A stretch of DNA of 8,595 nt from Bryobacterales bacterium (lineage in GTDB: Bacteria; Acidobacteriota; Terriglobia; Bryobacterales; Bryobacteraceae), in NCBI GenBank assembly GCA_003132865.1, contig PKYZ01000614.1:2353-10947 (forward strand), read 5' to 3'. Position numbers and translations under genes: made by a program. The notes under the pieces were generated by a model that searched no databases, was not told the DNA's origin, and worked only from the letters and a program-made list of their open reading frames with translations. Below are positions 1 through 5,781 of the stretch, in pieces. Each line of letters opens with the position of its first letter. Within the stretch, counting starts at the first letter, position 1.

Positions 1-22
1 GACTGGAGTCCTGCCCCACACT

Positions 23-49
23 TGGTATGGTAATATGGCTATGGTATGG
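23..49 (+). promoter_or_regulatory. vapBC promoter/operator candidate with TGGTATGG direct repeats
   Basis: The 8-mer TGGTATGG occurs at 23-30 and again at 42-49, a 19-bp period, and the core TATGG occurs four times (26, 34, 40, 45). The second 8-mer covers the antitoxin start codon. An extended -10-like element (TGG followed by TAATAT, 28-36) would place transcription start near 43, almost at the ATG at 46. No Shine-Dalgarno sequence precedes that ATG, so a leaderless transcript is possible. Ribbon-helix-helix antitoxins usually bind short repeats over their own promoter, which fits these repeats. No good -35 is seen. The repeats are observed; operator and promoter roles are inferred. Confidence 0.4.
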
Positions 50-330
50 CCACTACCAAAGTGACGTTCACTCTCGACCAGGCCACCATTTCCCGGCTGC
101 AAGAAGCCGCCACCCGCATGACGATGCCGAAGAGCGAAGTGGTCCGCGCCGCCATCGCCGAATACTACGACAAGATCGGCCGTCTCAGTGAGCGCGAAAG
201 GTTGCGCCTGTTGCGCGCGTTCGATGAACTGGTGCCTCGCATTCCGAAGCGCAGTGCGGCTGAGGTGGACCGGGAGTTAAGGTCAATTCGCCGGGCCCGC
301 CGGGCCGGGGGCCGTCGGCACGCTTCGTGA
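46..330 (+). CDS. Ribbon-helix-helix (CopG/VapB-like) antitoxin
   Basis: A 94-residue protein with the ribbon-helix-helix pattern at its N-terminus. A short basic/hydrophobic strand (TKVTFTL, residues 4-10) is followed by helix 1 (about 12-24) and helix 2 (about 28-43, SEVVRAAIAEYY). RHH dimers insert the paired N-terminal strands into the DNA major groove. The C-terminal half (about 44-94) is charged and ends in an Arg-rich tail; in RHH antitoxins this part usually wraps the toxin. The stop overlaps the GTG start of the PIN toxin by 4 nt (327-330), so translation is probably coupled. The expected role is to neutralise the toxin and repress the operon. There is no recognisable SD before the ATG. 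Family placement is by pattern only; the partner assignment rests on the overlapping PIN gene. Confidence 0.85.
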   Translation: MATTKVTFTLDQATISRLQEAATRMTMPKSEVVRAAIAEYYDKIGRLSERERLRLLRAFDELVPRIPKRSAAEVDRELRSIRRARRAGGRRHAS

Positions 331-707
331 CCTTCCTGGACACCTCCGTGCTGATCGATGCCCTCACCGGGCCAAAACGGTCCGCAACCGCGTTGCGCCG
401 CGCAATACACGACGGGGAGCGCATCGTGCTTCCCTCGTTGGTGCTTTACGAATGGTTTCGCGGACCGCGCCTGCCTCAGGAGTTGTCTGCCCAGGAGGCC
501 CTCTTTCCGAGCGAGACCGCCATCCCTTTTGGTTGGCAGGAGGCGGCGCTAAGCGCGAAGTTGTACCGGTCTCTTCACCGGGCCCGCGGACGCGAGATCG
601 ACCTCGCCATTGCGGCCTGCGCGATCACCCACGAGGCAGCGCTTTGGACTCTCAACATTGCCGACTTCAAAGACATCCCGGGCCTTCGCTTCTACAACTC
701 CATCTGA
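327..707 (+). CDS. vapC: PIN-domain ribonuclease toxin (VapC family)
   Basis: A 126-residue single-domain PIN protein, the usual VapC length. The acidic catalytic residues are all present: D5 in FLDTSVLID, E42 in VLYEW, D92 in REIDLAIAACA, and D113 in the terminal N-x-x-DF-x-x-IPGL motif (N110, D113). VapC toxins are Mg2+/Mn2+-dependent endoribonucleases, many of which cleave tRNA or rRNA, so this copy looks catalytically competent. The GTG start at 327 overlaps the antitoxin stop as GTGA, which decides the start. No frameshift or stop interrupts it, unlike the two other toxin genes in the window. The RNA target cannot be read from the sequence. The vapC name is used at family level. Confidence 0.9.
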   Translation: MTFLDTSVLIDALTGPKRSATALRRAIHDGERIVLPSLVLYEWFRGPRLPQELSAQEALFPSETAIPFGWQEAALSAKLYRSLHRARGREIDLAIAACAITHEAALWTLNIADFKDIPGLRFYNSI

Positions 708-720
708 ACCATCCTTGCCG

Positions 721-729
721 TGATATCCT
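721..729 (+). promoter_or_regulatory. Possible extended -10 element upstream of the propeller gene
   Basis: TGATATCCT reads as an extended -10 (TG, one base, TATCCT). It lies 13 nt after the toxin stop and about 43 nt before the propeller start. No convincing -35 is found at the right distance. The only other evidence is position: a 64-bp gap separates the TA module from a gene of unrelated function. Low confidence. Confidence 0.25.
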
Positions 730-771
730 TCTGAGTATCTCGCCCTCAGGCGGATTGAGAGGAGGACAACC

Positions 772-2022
772 GTGCGCGCTTGGCCATCGCTTGCCGTGTT
801 CCTCGCCGTAGCTTCGCTGCCCACCCTCGCGGAAAACTGGCCGCAATGGCGCGGCCCTTCCTTGAACGGCATCAGCACCGAGAAAGACCTGCCGCTGCAT
901 TGGAGCACCACGGAAAACATTGCCTGGAAACTGGAAATGCCTGCCAAATCCGGCGCCACGCCGATCGTCTGGGGCAACAACGTGTTCCTCAACGTCGCCG
1001 ATGGCGACGACCTGTACCTGTGGTGCGTCGACAAAACCAAGGGAACGCCCATCTGGAAGAAGCTCATCGCGGCCGGCAATTACAAAATCAACAAACAGAA
1101 CATGTCGTCGCCGTCGCCCGTCACGGACGGCCAAAGCGTCTACGCGATGACTGGCATCGGCGTGCTGAAGGGCTTCGACTTCAAAGGCAATGAGCTGTGG
1201 GCGCGCGACATCCAGAAGGACTACGGCAAGTTTGGCCTCAACTGGGGCTACGCGTCTTCGCCCTTGCTCTACGAGGATGCGCTTTACGTGCAGGTGCTGC
1301 ATGGGATGAAAACGCACGATCCGTCGTACGTCCTGCGCATCGATAAGAAGACCGGCAAGACCGTGTGGCGCGCGATCCGGCCGACGGACGCGGTGCGCGA
1401 GTCGCCCGATTCCTACACCACCCCCGCGCTTTTACGCTACGGCGATCATGTGGAGATCGTGGTCACCGGCGGCGATTGCATTACGGGCCACGATGCGGCC
1501 ACCGGCGCGGAACTGTGGCGCGCCACCGGCTTCAATCCCGGCAAGAACCCCGCCTACCGCATCATCGCCTCGCCGGTCGTTTACGACGACGTGGTCTACG
1601 CCCCCACTCGCGTGAAGCCGCTGATTGCGTTTCGCGCCGGCGGGCGCGGCGATGTTTCCCAATCGCACAAGTTGTGGGAGTTCATGAATGGGCCGGATGT
1701 CCCGACGCCCGTCACCGATGGCAAATACTTTTACTCGGTCAACGATCGCGGCATTCTCTGGTGCCTGAACGCCAAGACCGGAGAAGAGATCTGGGGCGGC
1801 AAGCGCATCAAGCCCGCCACCTATAGCTCATCGCCCGTGCTGGCGGATGGGAAGATCTACATCACCAACGAAGAGGGCCTGACCACGGTCGTCAAGGCCG
1901 GCCCCCAGTTCGAAGTTCTGGCGGAGAACGATCTGAACGATTACACTCTCAGCTCCCCGGCAATTTCGGATGGCCACATCCTGATTCGTACGGCCAAGTT
2001 TCTGTACTCGATCGGCAAGTAA
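772..2022 (+). CDS. Secreted PQQ-repeat-like beta-propeller protein (WPQWRGP type)
   Basis: A 416-residue protein with a Sec-type signal peptide (residues 1-20: basic start, hydrophobic LAVFLAVASL, likely cut after TLA). The mature protein opens with WPQWRGP (23-29), the entry motif of this propeller family in Acidobacteria and Planctomycetes. Several blades end in a PQQ-type repeat (D-x-x-T/K-G-x-x-x-W), for example DKTKGTPIW, DKKTGKTVW, DAATGAELW and NAKTGEEIW. The GTG start at 772 is set by a strong SD, AGGAGG at 760-765, 6 nt upstream. The fold resembles BamB and quinoprotein dehydrogenases, but no catalytic residues or heme motif are evident. A scaffold, binding or envelope role is therefore as likely as an enzyme. 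Its C-terminus resembles that of the propeller at the right edge (AGPxFxVL, then RTAxxLYxI), so the two are paralogs. Substrate and function are unknown. Confidence 0.85.
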   Translation: MRAWPSLAVFLAVASLPTLAENWPQWRGPSLNGISTEKDLPLHWSTTENIAWKLEMPAKSGATPIVWGNNVFLNVADGDDLYLWCVDKTKGTPIWKKLIAAGNYKINKQNMSSPSPVTDGQSVYAMTGIGVLKGFDFKGNELWARDIQKDYGKFGLNWGYASSPLLYEDALYVQVLHGMKTHDPSYVLRIDKKTGKTVWRAIRPTDAVRESPDSYTTPALLRYGDHVEIVVTGGDCITGHDAATGAELWRATGFNPGKNPAYRIIASPVVYDDVVYAPTRVKPLIAFRAGGRGDVSQSHKLWEFMNGPDVPTPVTDGKYFYSVNDRGILWCLNAKTGEEIWGGKRIKPATYSSSPVLADGKIYITNEEGLTTVVKAGPQFEVLAENDLNDYTLSSPAISDGHILIRTAKFLYSIGK

Positions 2023-2030
2023 GCCCGCCT

Positions 2031-2525
2031 CTATGACGGCTTGTAGTACAGCACGATCCCGCCGCCCAGCGCCGCCAGCAAGAACCCCACGTAAAGCAGC
2101 GGGTGTGGCGCATTCTTCGGCGGATGCATGGCCATCGAGACCAGCACATTCACCAGCGGCGCTCCTCCGAAAACCAGCGGCATCACGTAATTCGGAATCC
2201 CACCCGACTTGAAAGCCCAGATGATGCAGACCGCTCCCAGCGCTCCCAGCGCACCGCCGATGACGGACCAGATCGAGCCGCCTGCATTGAAGCCGCTGAG
2301 CCCGCCCTGCGACGAAAGCCCCGCCACCGGCACCAGAACGGCGATCAGAAAATAGGCGAACCCCACGCACAGCAGCGCCTTCAGCGGATTGCCGAGCTGC
2401 GTCTGCCCCTTGTGCAGCGCGGGTCCATAGACACCCCACGACAGCACCGCGCCAATTACAAAAACGATCCACATTTTGGAACGCTTCCCCTCCCTTTTCT
2501 TGGTTACAACCGCGCTTTGTTCCAT
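2031..2525 (-). CDS. Small five-helix membrane protein, DMT/EamA-like half transporter
   Basis: A 164-residue hydrophobic protein with about five membrane segments (roughly residues 18-37, 48-70, 84-105, 113-133 and 143-161). That is the size of one EamA/DMT half; full DMT carriers have ten helices, so it may act as a dimer like other short DMT proteins. Gly-rich helices (VIGGALGALGAV, LLAALGGGIVLYY) fit this fold. Transport is inferred and the substrate unknown. The chosen ATG (2523-2525) has GAGG at 2537-2540, 11 nt upstream, and gives a basic, inside-facing N-terminus (KKREGKRSK). An ATG at 2472-2474 starts directly at MWIVFVIG (147 aa) with a G-rich SD slightly far away, and is a real alternative. 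A longer frame to 2618 would run into the MFS start and is unlikely. It converges on the propeller gene with an 8-nt gap. Confidence 0.65.
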   Translation of the reverse strand: MEQSAVVTKKREGKRSKMWIVFVIGAVLSWGVYGPALHKGQTQLGNPLKALLCVGFAYFLIAVLVPVAGLSSQGGLSGFNAGGSIWSVIGGALGALGAVCIIWAFKSGGIPNYVMPLVFGGAPLVNVLVSMAMHPPKNAPHPLLYVGFLLAALGGGIVLYYKPS

Positions 2526-2595
2526 CAGAATGAAATCCTCTGCCCGACTATGCCATACTACCTGAAAATCGGAGAACTCAGAGGGACGCCCAAAT

Positions 2596-3939
2596 ATGGC
2601 CCGACTGCCAGCCGCCACGACCGCTCACCGCCTCACCCCAGTGCAATGGGTCATCTGCGCCATGGCCGCCATCGGCTTCGCGTTCGACACCTACGCTTTG
2701 CTGGTCTTGCCGCTGATCGTGCGGCCCGCCCTGATGGAAATCGCCAAGGTCAAGCCGGGCACACCGGACTTCAATTACTGGGTGGGCCTGCTCTTCTACA
2801 TCCCCGCGGTGGCGGGTGGCATCTTCGGCCTGTTGGGCGGATATCTCACCGACCGGCTCGGCCGCCGCCGTGTGCTGGTCTGGAGCATCCTGCTCTACGC
2901 CTTCTCGGCCCTGGCGTCGGGACTGGTCAACTCCGTCAGCGCGCTGCTGGTGCTGCGCTGCACTACGTTCATTGGCGTTTCCGTGGAATTTGTAGCTGCC
3001 GTGGCATGGCTGGCGGAGTTGTTCCCGGACGCCAAGCAGCGCGAAGCCGTGCTGGGTTATACGCAGGCGTTTTCGTCGGTGGGCGGATTGCTAATCAGCG
3101 CCGCCTACTACCTGGCCGTCACGTACTCCAAATCGTTGCCGGCCATCCATGGCGGGCACGAGGCCTGGCGCTACACGCTGATCTCCGGCGTGATCCCGGC
3201 GATTCCGTTGATCGTCATCCGGCCCTTCCTGCCGGAGTCGCCCGCCTGGCAGGAGAAGAAGCTGAGTGGCACGCTGCGGCGGCCCAGCATCGCCGAGTTG
3301 TTCCGGCCGGAGTATCGCAAGATCACCCTGCTCACCGCCTTGATGTTCGCCTGCAGTTACGGCGCGGCCTTCGGCGCGATTCAGCACATTCCGCGCATCG
3401 TACCGGGCTTACCGCAGGTCGTACACCTCGCCCGCGCCGCGCAGGAGCAGATCGTGAGCAAGGTGCAATTTCTGCAGGAGATGGGCGGCCTGCTGGGCCG
3501 GGTGTTGCTGGCGTTCCTGGCGATCCGCATCGTCAGCCGCCGGCGACTGCTGCGCATCTTTCAGTTTCCGGGACTGTTTCTGGTGCCCTTCGTGTTCTTC
3601 TATCCGGCCACCCACGATCTGGGCCTGACGGAGGTGGGCATCTTCCTTGCCGGGCTGCTCACCGTGGCGCAGTTCAGCTTCTGGGGGAATTATCTCCCCC
3701 GGATGTACCCCACGCACCTGCGCGGCACCGGCGAGAGCTTCGCGGCCAATATCGGCGGCCGCATGGTCGGCACCTCGGCCGCACTGCTGACCACGCAACT
3801 CGCCAACGTGATGCCGGGCGCCACGCCGTTCACCAAGCTGGCTTATTCCGCCAGCGCCGTCGCGCTGCTAGTGTACGCTGTGGGGTCCATCTCGAGCTTC
3901 TGGTTGCCCGAGCCACAGCAGGATAAGTTGCCGGAGTGA
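2596..3939 (+). CDS. MFS transporter, metabolite:H+ symporter-like
   Basis: A 447-residue major facilitator protein with about 12 membrane helices. The loop 2-3 signature is complete (GYLTDRLGRR, residues 82-91, with D86 and G89). PESPAW (213-218) ends the N-terminal half, as in the sugar-porter and aromatic-acid/metabolite:H+ symporter families. The C-half carries YPTHLRGTGESFAANIGGR (371-389), close to the P-x-x-x-R-G-T-G-x-x-x-x-x-x-G-R motif of those carriers. D31 in the first helix (FAFDTYAL) sits where AAHS carriers keep an acidic residue. It acts in the inner membrane, probably as a proton-driven carrier of an organic acid or similar small solute. The ATG at 2596 has GAGGGA at 2581-2586, 9 nt upstream. 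It diverges from the small membrane protein gene with 70 nt between starts. No catabolic neighbour points to the substrate. Confidence 0.9.
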   Translation: MARLPAATTAHRLTPVQWVICAMAAIGFAFDTYALLVLPLIVRPALMEIAKVKPGTPDFNYWVGLLFYIPAVAGGIFGLLGGYLTDRLGRRRVLVWSILLYAFSALASGLVNSVSALLVLRCTTFIGVSVEFVAAVAWLAELFPDAKQREAVLGYTQAFSSVGGLLISAAYYLAVTYSKSLPAIHGGHEAWRYTLISGVIPAIPLIVIRPFLPESPAWQEKKLSGTLRRPSIAELFRPEYRKITLLTALMFACSYGAAFGAIQHIPRIVPGLPQVVHLARAAQEQIVSKVQFLQEMGGLLGRVLLAFLAIRIVSRRRLLRIFQFPGLFLVPFVFFYPATHDLGLTEVGIFLAGLLTVAQFSFWGNYLPRMYPTHLRGTGESFAANIGGRMVGTSAALLTTQLANVMPGATPFTKLAYSASAVALLVYAVGSISSFWLPEPQQDKLPE

Positions 3940-3967
3940 GCGGGACGCCTGGCGCGATGGCGGGAGC

Positions 3968-4256
3968 TCAGTAGGTATCTTCTCGCCGCAATGAGCAGGC
4001 CTTCAGATATACAGACTGGCCCTCGATGTCGTACCGGAATCGAAAGCGGCCGGACCGGATACGGTATTGGCCGCCATCGACCTGCACGCCCTGGAGTTTC
4101 TTGATGAGATACCGGCGGCTTCGGTTATAGGGGATCTTCCTTCAGGGCAGCCACAATGGCTCGGTAGTGCTCCGGCAACTCCGGATGGTAGGCAACCAGC
4201 TTTTTCAGCTCACGATCAAAATGGCTGGTTGTGAAAACCAGAAACTCCGCTGTCAT
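3968..4256 (-). pseudogene. RelE/ParE-family toxin gene, frameshifted
   Basis: From the ATG at 4254-4256 the frame reads MTAEFLVFTTSHFDRELKKL and on to residue 43, then stops at TAA (4125-4127). Removing one base from the run of four C (GGGG on the plus strand, 4130-4133) lets the frame continue as YNRSRRYLIKKLQGV and end at TGA (3968-3970), giving 95 aa, a normal RelE length. The restored C-terminus has the family core YRIRSGRFRFRYDIEG and then SLRREDTY, matching the R-x-G-x-[YF]-R-x-x-Y and H/S-R-R-E-x-Y elements of RelE/ParE ribosome-dependent mRNA interferases. The start overlaps the Phd/YefM antitoxin stop as ATGA, the layout expected of an antitoxin-toxin pair. As read, the product is a 43-residue fragment lacking the catalytic half, so it should be inactive. 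A sequencing error in the homopolymer is the main alternative. Confidence 0.82.
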
Positions 4257-4561
4257 TTGGAGCGGCGGCGTGGCTTAGCAGAACTGGCCACTAGCGCGTG
4301 CAGCAGCTCTTCGGCCGGCCTCGTGCGCCCAGCGCGGACGTCTTTGTTGCTCTGGCGGATCTGCGCTGTAACTTTCGGGTCGCGCAGTTCAAGGTAGTCC
4401 TCCAGTTCATCGGCGTCCATGATGCCGATCACAGGAATACCGTCCTTCTCCAGGATGAAATACTCGTTATTGAGGTGGGCGCGTTTGGCCAGTTGGCCGA
4501 GATTGATGCGGGCTTTGGTGATCGGCATGCGGTTCAGTATGGCCGTAGAGGGCTTGCTCAA
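4253..4561 (-). CDS. Phd/YefM-family antitoxin
   Basis: A 102-residue protein. Residues about 10-58 fit the Phd/YefM fold: ITKARINLGQLAKRA (the N-terminal DNA-binding part), EYFILEKDGIPVIGIMDADELEDYLEL (strands plus the helix after the D-A-D-E-L element). The tail from about 60 to 102 is charged and would bind the toxin. The start is TTG at 4559-4561, chosen because GAGGAG (4568-4573) lies 6 nt upstream and the frame matches the family N-terminus. Its 3' end overlaps the relE-like frame by 4 nt. The protein would normally neutralise the toxin and repress its own promoter, which is visible just upstream. The frame is intact although the partner toxin is broken. The long basic C-terminus (KPRRRSK) is unremarkable. 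Confidence 0.85.
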   Translation of the reverse strand: MSKPSTAILNRMPITKARINLGQLAKRAHLNNEYFILEKDGIPVIGIMDADELEDYLELRDPKVTAQIRQSNKDVRAGRTRPAEELLHALVASSAKPRRRSK

Positions 4562-4575
4562 TGGGAACTCCTCAA

Positions 4576-4609
4576 TTGATTAATGTTGATTAAAGTATAG
4601 CAGGCCTGC
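4576..4609 (-). promoter_or_regulatory. Operator candidates for the phd-relE locus
   Basis: TTGATTAA is repeated exactly at 4576-4583 and 4586-4593, a 10-bp period that puts both copies on one face of the helix, over the predicted transcription start. A perfect 10-bp palindrome, GCAGGCCTGC, fills 4600-4609 within the spacer between the -35 and -10 hexamers. Phd/YefM antitoxins bind short repeats or palindromes at this place to autorepress. The AT-rich repeats stand out in GC-rich surroundings. Repeats and palindrome are seen directly; binding is inferred. Confidence 0.5.
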
Positions 4610-4621
4610 CGGAAGCGTCAA
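4594..4621 (-). promoter_or_regulatory. Sigma70-type promoter of the Phd/YefM antitoxin gene
   Basis: On the minus strand the -35 is TTGACG (4616-4621) and the -10 is TATACT (4594-4599), separated by 16 bp; each matches the consensus at five of six positions. Transcription would start near 4587, giving a leader of about 26 nt that includes the GAGGAG ribosome site. This is the best-formed promoter in the window and gives the TA locus its own expression independent of the upstream genes. Confidence 0.7.
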
Positions 4622-4623
4622 GA

Positions 4624-4639
4624 CCACCGGAACGGGTGG
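4624..4639 (-). terminator. Weak hairpin between the two TA loci
   Basis: CCACC (4624-4628) and GGTGG (4635-4639) form a 5-bp GC stem with a 6-nt loop, followed on the minus strand by only TCTT. It lies downstream of the brnT-associated antitoxin gene and just before the phd promoter, where a terminator would be useful. The T tract is too short for a confident intrinsic terminator. The rest of 4640-4762 shows no gene or repeat that I can support. Confidence 0.2.
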
Positions 4640-4762
4640 GCTTGCTCAGATATAGGATCTCAGGCGTCGCGCCGCATCAACGGAAGGGCAGGCCATGCCT
4701 ATTGCAGCAAGGGTGCCGGAAAACCGCCCGACACAGCCCAGACCTCGCCACAGTGGAGCACT

Positions 4763-5035
4763 TTACGAAACCGGATGGTATGTCCGGGACTTTGCCTTTG
4801 AGCGGCCATCTGCCCCGGCACTCCCGACTTTCCGCAACTGAATCACCAGGCGCAAGGCGTCATTCACCGCTCTCTCACGGCGAAAGACCTTCCGAACATC
4901 GGCGTCCAGCAGAACAAGATTCGTGCCCGCGTGGTACTGTTTCGCGTACTTGCCGCGCACCGCGCCCCTGAGCAGTTGGCGAAGATCATTTTCGGGGCGC
5001 AACTCGCCGCTCAGTGTGTCACTGCGTTTTTTCAT
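4763..5035 (-). CDS. Small antitoxin-like protein downstream of the BrnT remnant
   Basis: A 90-residue protein with the core VRGKYAKQYHAGTNLVLLDADV (about residues 26-47) and then VFRRERAVNDALRLVIQL. From memory, this layout (RGKYA-x-x-Y-x-x-GTN-[LV]-V-[LV]-L-D-x-DV, then a V-N-[ED]-A-L-R helix) belongs to a widespread family of small proteins found beside toxin genes. The ATG at 5033-5035 is preceded by GAGGTGA, 11 nt upstream. A GTG at 5048-5050 in the same frame would add five residues but lacks a good SD. The gene overlaps the end of the brnT frame by 17 nt, the arrangement of a toxin-antitoxin operon. That supports an antitoxin role, but the partner toxin is truncated. No classical BrnA RHH motif is seen, so it may be a non-RHH antitoxin. 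It might now be expressed as an orphan or from read-through. Confidence 0.65.
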   Translation of the reverse strand: MKKRSDTLSGELRPENDLRQLLRGAVRGKYAKQYHAGTNLVLLDADVRKVFRRERAVNDALRLVIQLRKVGSAGADGRSKAKSRTYHPVS

Positions 5036-5226
5036 GGGCTCTTTTCTCACCTCGGGTCAGCGTTCGAGCGCTAATGATCCGGACCCGTTCACGCCGCTGT
5101 ACGTGAGCGACCATCAGCAATCTACCCCGATTCGACAACCCGACTGTAATGAATCTATTCTTCGCTGAAGGAGTGGTCTGGGTCGGGAAAGTGGGTCGAC
5201 CGAGAAGCGTGCTCTTGGGAAAGGCC
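5019..5226 (-). pseudogene. brnT: BrnT-family toxin remnant, 5'-truncated and frameshifted
   Basis: The clear C-terminal half runs from RFITVGLSNRGRLLMVAH through RVRIISARTLTRGEKRAHEK to TGA (5019-5021), matching the BrnT core (RFITIG-x-S-x-RGRLLVVAH, then RIRIISAR-x-x-T-x-x-E-R). Just upstream, in another frame, 5158-5196 reads THFPDPDHSFSEE, the conserved BrnT segment that precedes RFIT. An extra base at 5157 creates an in-frame TAG; without it SEE joins RFI exactly. The expected first 35-40 residues (F-E-W-D-x-x-K-x-x-x-N-x-x-K-H-G) are missing, because the acetyltransferase gene ends at 5227, where that sequence should continue. BrnT is a RelE-fold ribonuclease toxin; this copy must be dead. 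The 5' limit given is the point where upstream coding begins, not a proven breakpoint. Confidence 0.78.
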
Positions 5227-5781
5227 TCATCCGATCCGCTCCATCTTGCGCGCCCGCCATTCCTCCGCCGAGATCTCCCATACTTCGGTGAGCAGACGGC
5301 CGGACACATAGTCGCGCTCTTCCGTAGCCACGATGCGCATGCTCTGCCGTTCCGAAATGCGCCGTGACGCCGTGTTCGCTGCCGCTTTCGGAACGCGCAG
5401 CAGCGGAAAGCCCAGCGTCTCGAACCAGTAATCGGTCACCACGCCGCACGCCTCGCTCATCAAGCCCTGCCCGTGCCACGGCGCGCCCAGCCAGAAACCG
5501 CGATTGATCTCCTCGCCCTTCATCAGGCTGATGCAACCGATGAGGCGATCGGGGTCGCTCTTCAGGCGCAGCGTCCAATGCCAGGCGTCTCCGCGCTCCG
5601 CCGCTGGCAGCGCCATTTCGCGATAGTAGGCGTAAACTCCATCGGGCGGAAAGGGCCACGGGATCTGATTCGCCAAGTACCGCACCACCTCCCATTGCGG
5701 AAACAGCAACTGGGCTTGCGCCGCATCGGCCAATTCCAGCGGGCGCAGCCACAGGCGCGGCGTCTCCAATTGCGGCGTCAC
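5227..5781 (-). CDS. GNAT N-acetyltransferase, RimJ/RimL-like
   Basis: A 184-residue acetyl-CoA-dependent acetyltransferase. It opens with LETPRLWLRPLELADA (5-20), the RimJ/RimL-type N-terminus, followed by IGCISL (81-86), INRGFWLGAPWHGQGLMSEA (92-111, the acetyl-CoA pyrophosphate loop with G104-Q-G106) and the later N136-x-x-S139 element. The GTG start at 5779-5781 overlaps the mmcQ-like stop as GTGA, with GAAGG 7 nt upstream. A longer in-frame ATG start (5838) would overlap the previous gene by 61 nt and is rejected. In this family substrates range from ribosomal-protein N-termini to small molecules and antibiotics, and nothing here fixes it. The usual R/Q of the Q/R-x-x-G-x-G loop is less clear (H103), so the fit is good but not perfect. 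It is the last intact gene of the four-gene run; the BrnT remnant follows at once. Confidence 0.82.
   Translation of the reverse strand: MTPQLETPRLWLRPLELADAAQAQLLFPQWEVVRYLANQIPWPFPPDGVYAYYREMALPAAERGDAWHWTLRLKSDPDRLIGCISLMKGEEINRGFWLGAPWHGQGLMSEACGVVTDYWFETLGFPLLRVPKAAANTASRRISERQSMRIVATEERDYVSGRLLTEVWEISAEEWRARKMERIG

Noticed and set aside
2021..2042. AAGCC...GGCTT inverted repeat between convergent genes
   Set aside because: Only a 5-bp stem with a 12-nt loop and no T tract; too weak to call a bidirectional terminator.
3683..3700. Perfect 6-bp stem GGGGGA/TCCCCC with 6-nt loop
   Set aside because: It sits inside the conserved FWGNYLPRMYP segment of the MFS gene, with coding constraint explaining the sequence and no T tract; terminator unlikely.
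2103..3926. Long 607-codon plus-strand frame covering the small membrane gene and most of the MFS gene
   Set aside because: Composition is His/Arg/Ala-rich with no domain, it overlaps the MFS gene in another frame, and the MFS frame has an SD and clear family motifs. It is a GC-driven shadow.
4125..4133. Programmed frameshifting at the C run in the relE-like gene
   Set aside because: CCC-CTA-TAA has a stop soon after the run, but no supporting stimulatory structure or SD-like element was seen; ordinary indel is the simpler reading.
4636..4971. 111-codon plus-strand frame across the antitoxin-like gene
   Set aside because: Low-complexity translation antisense to a gene with a recognisable family core and SD; no SD of its own.
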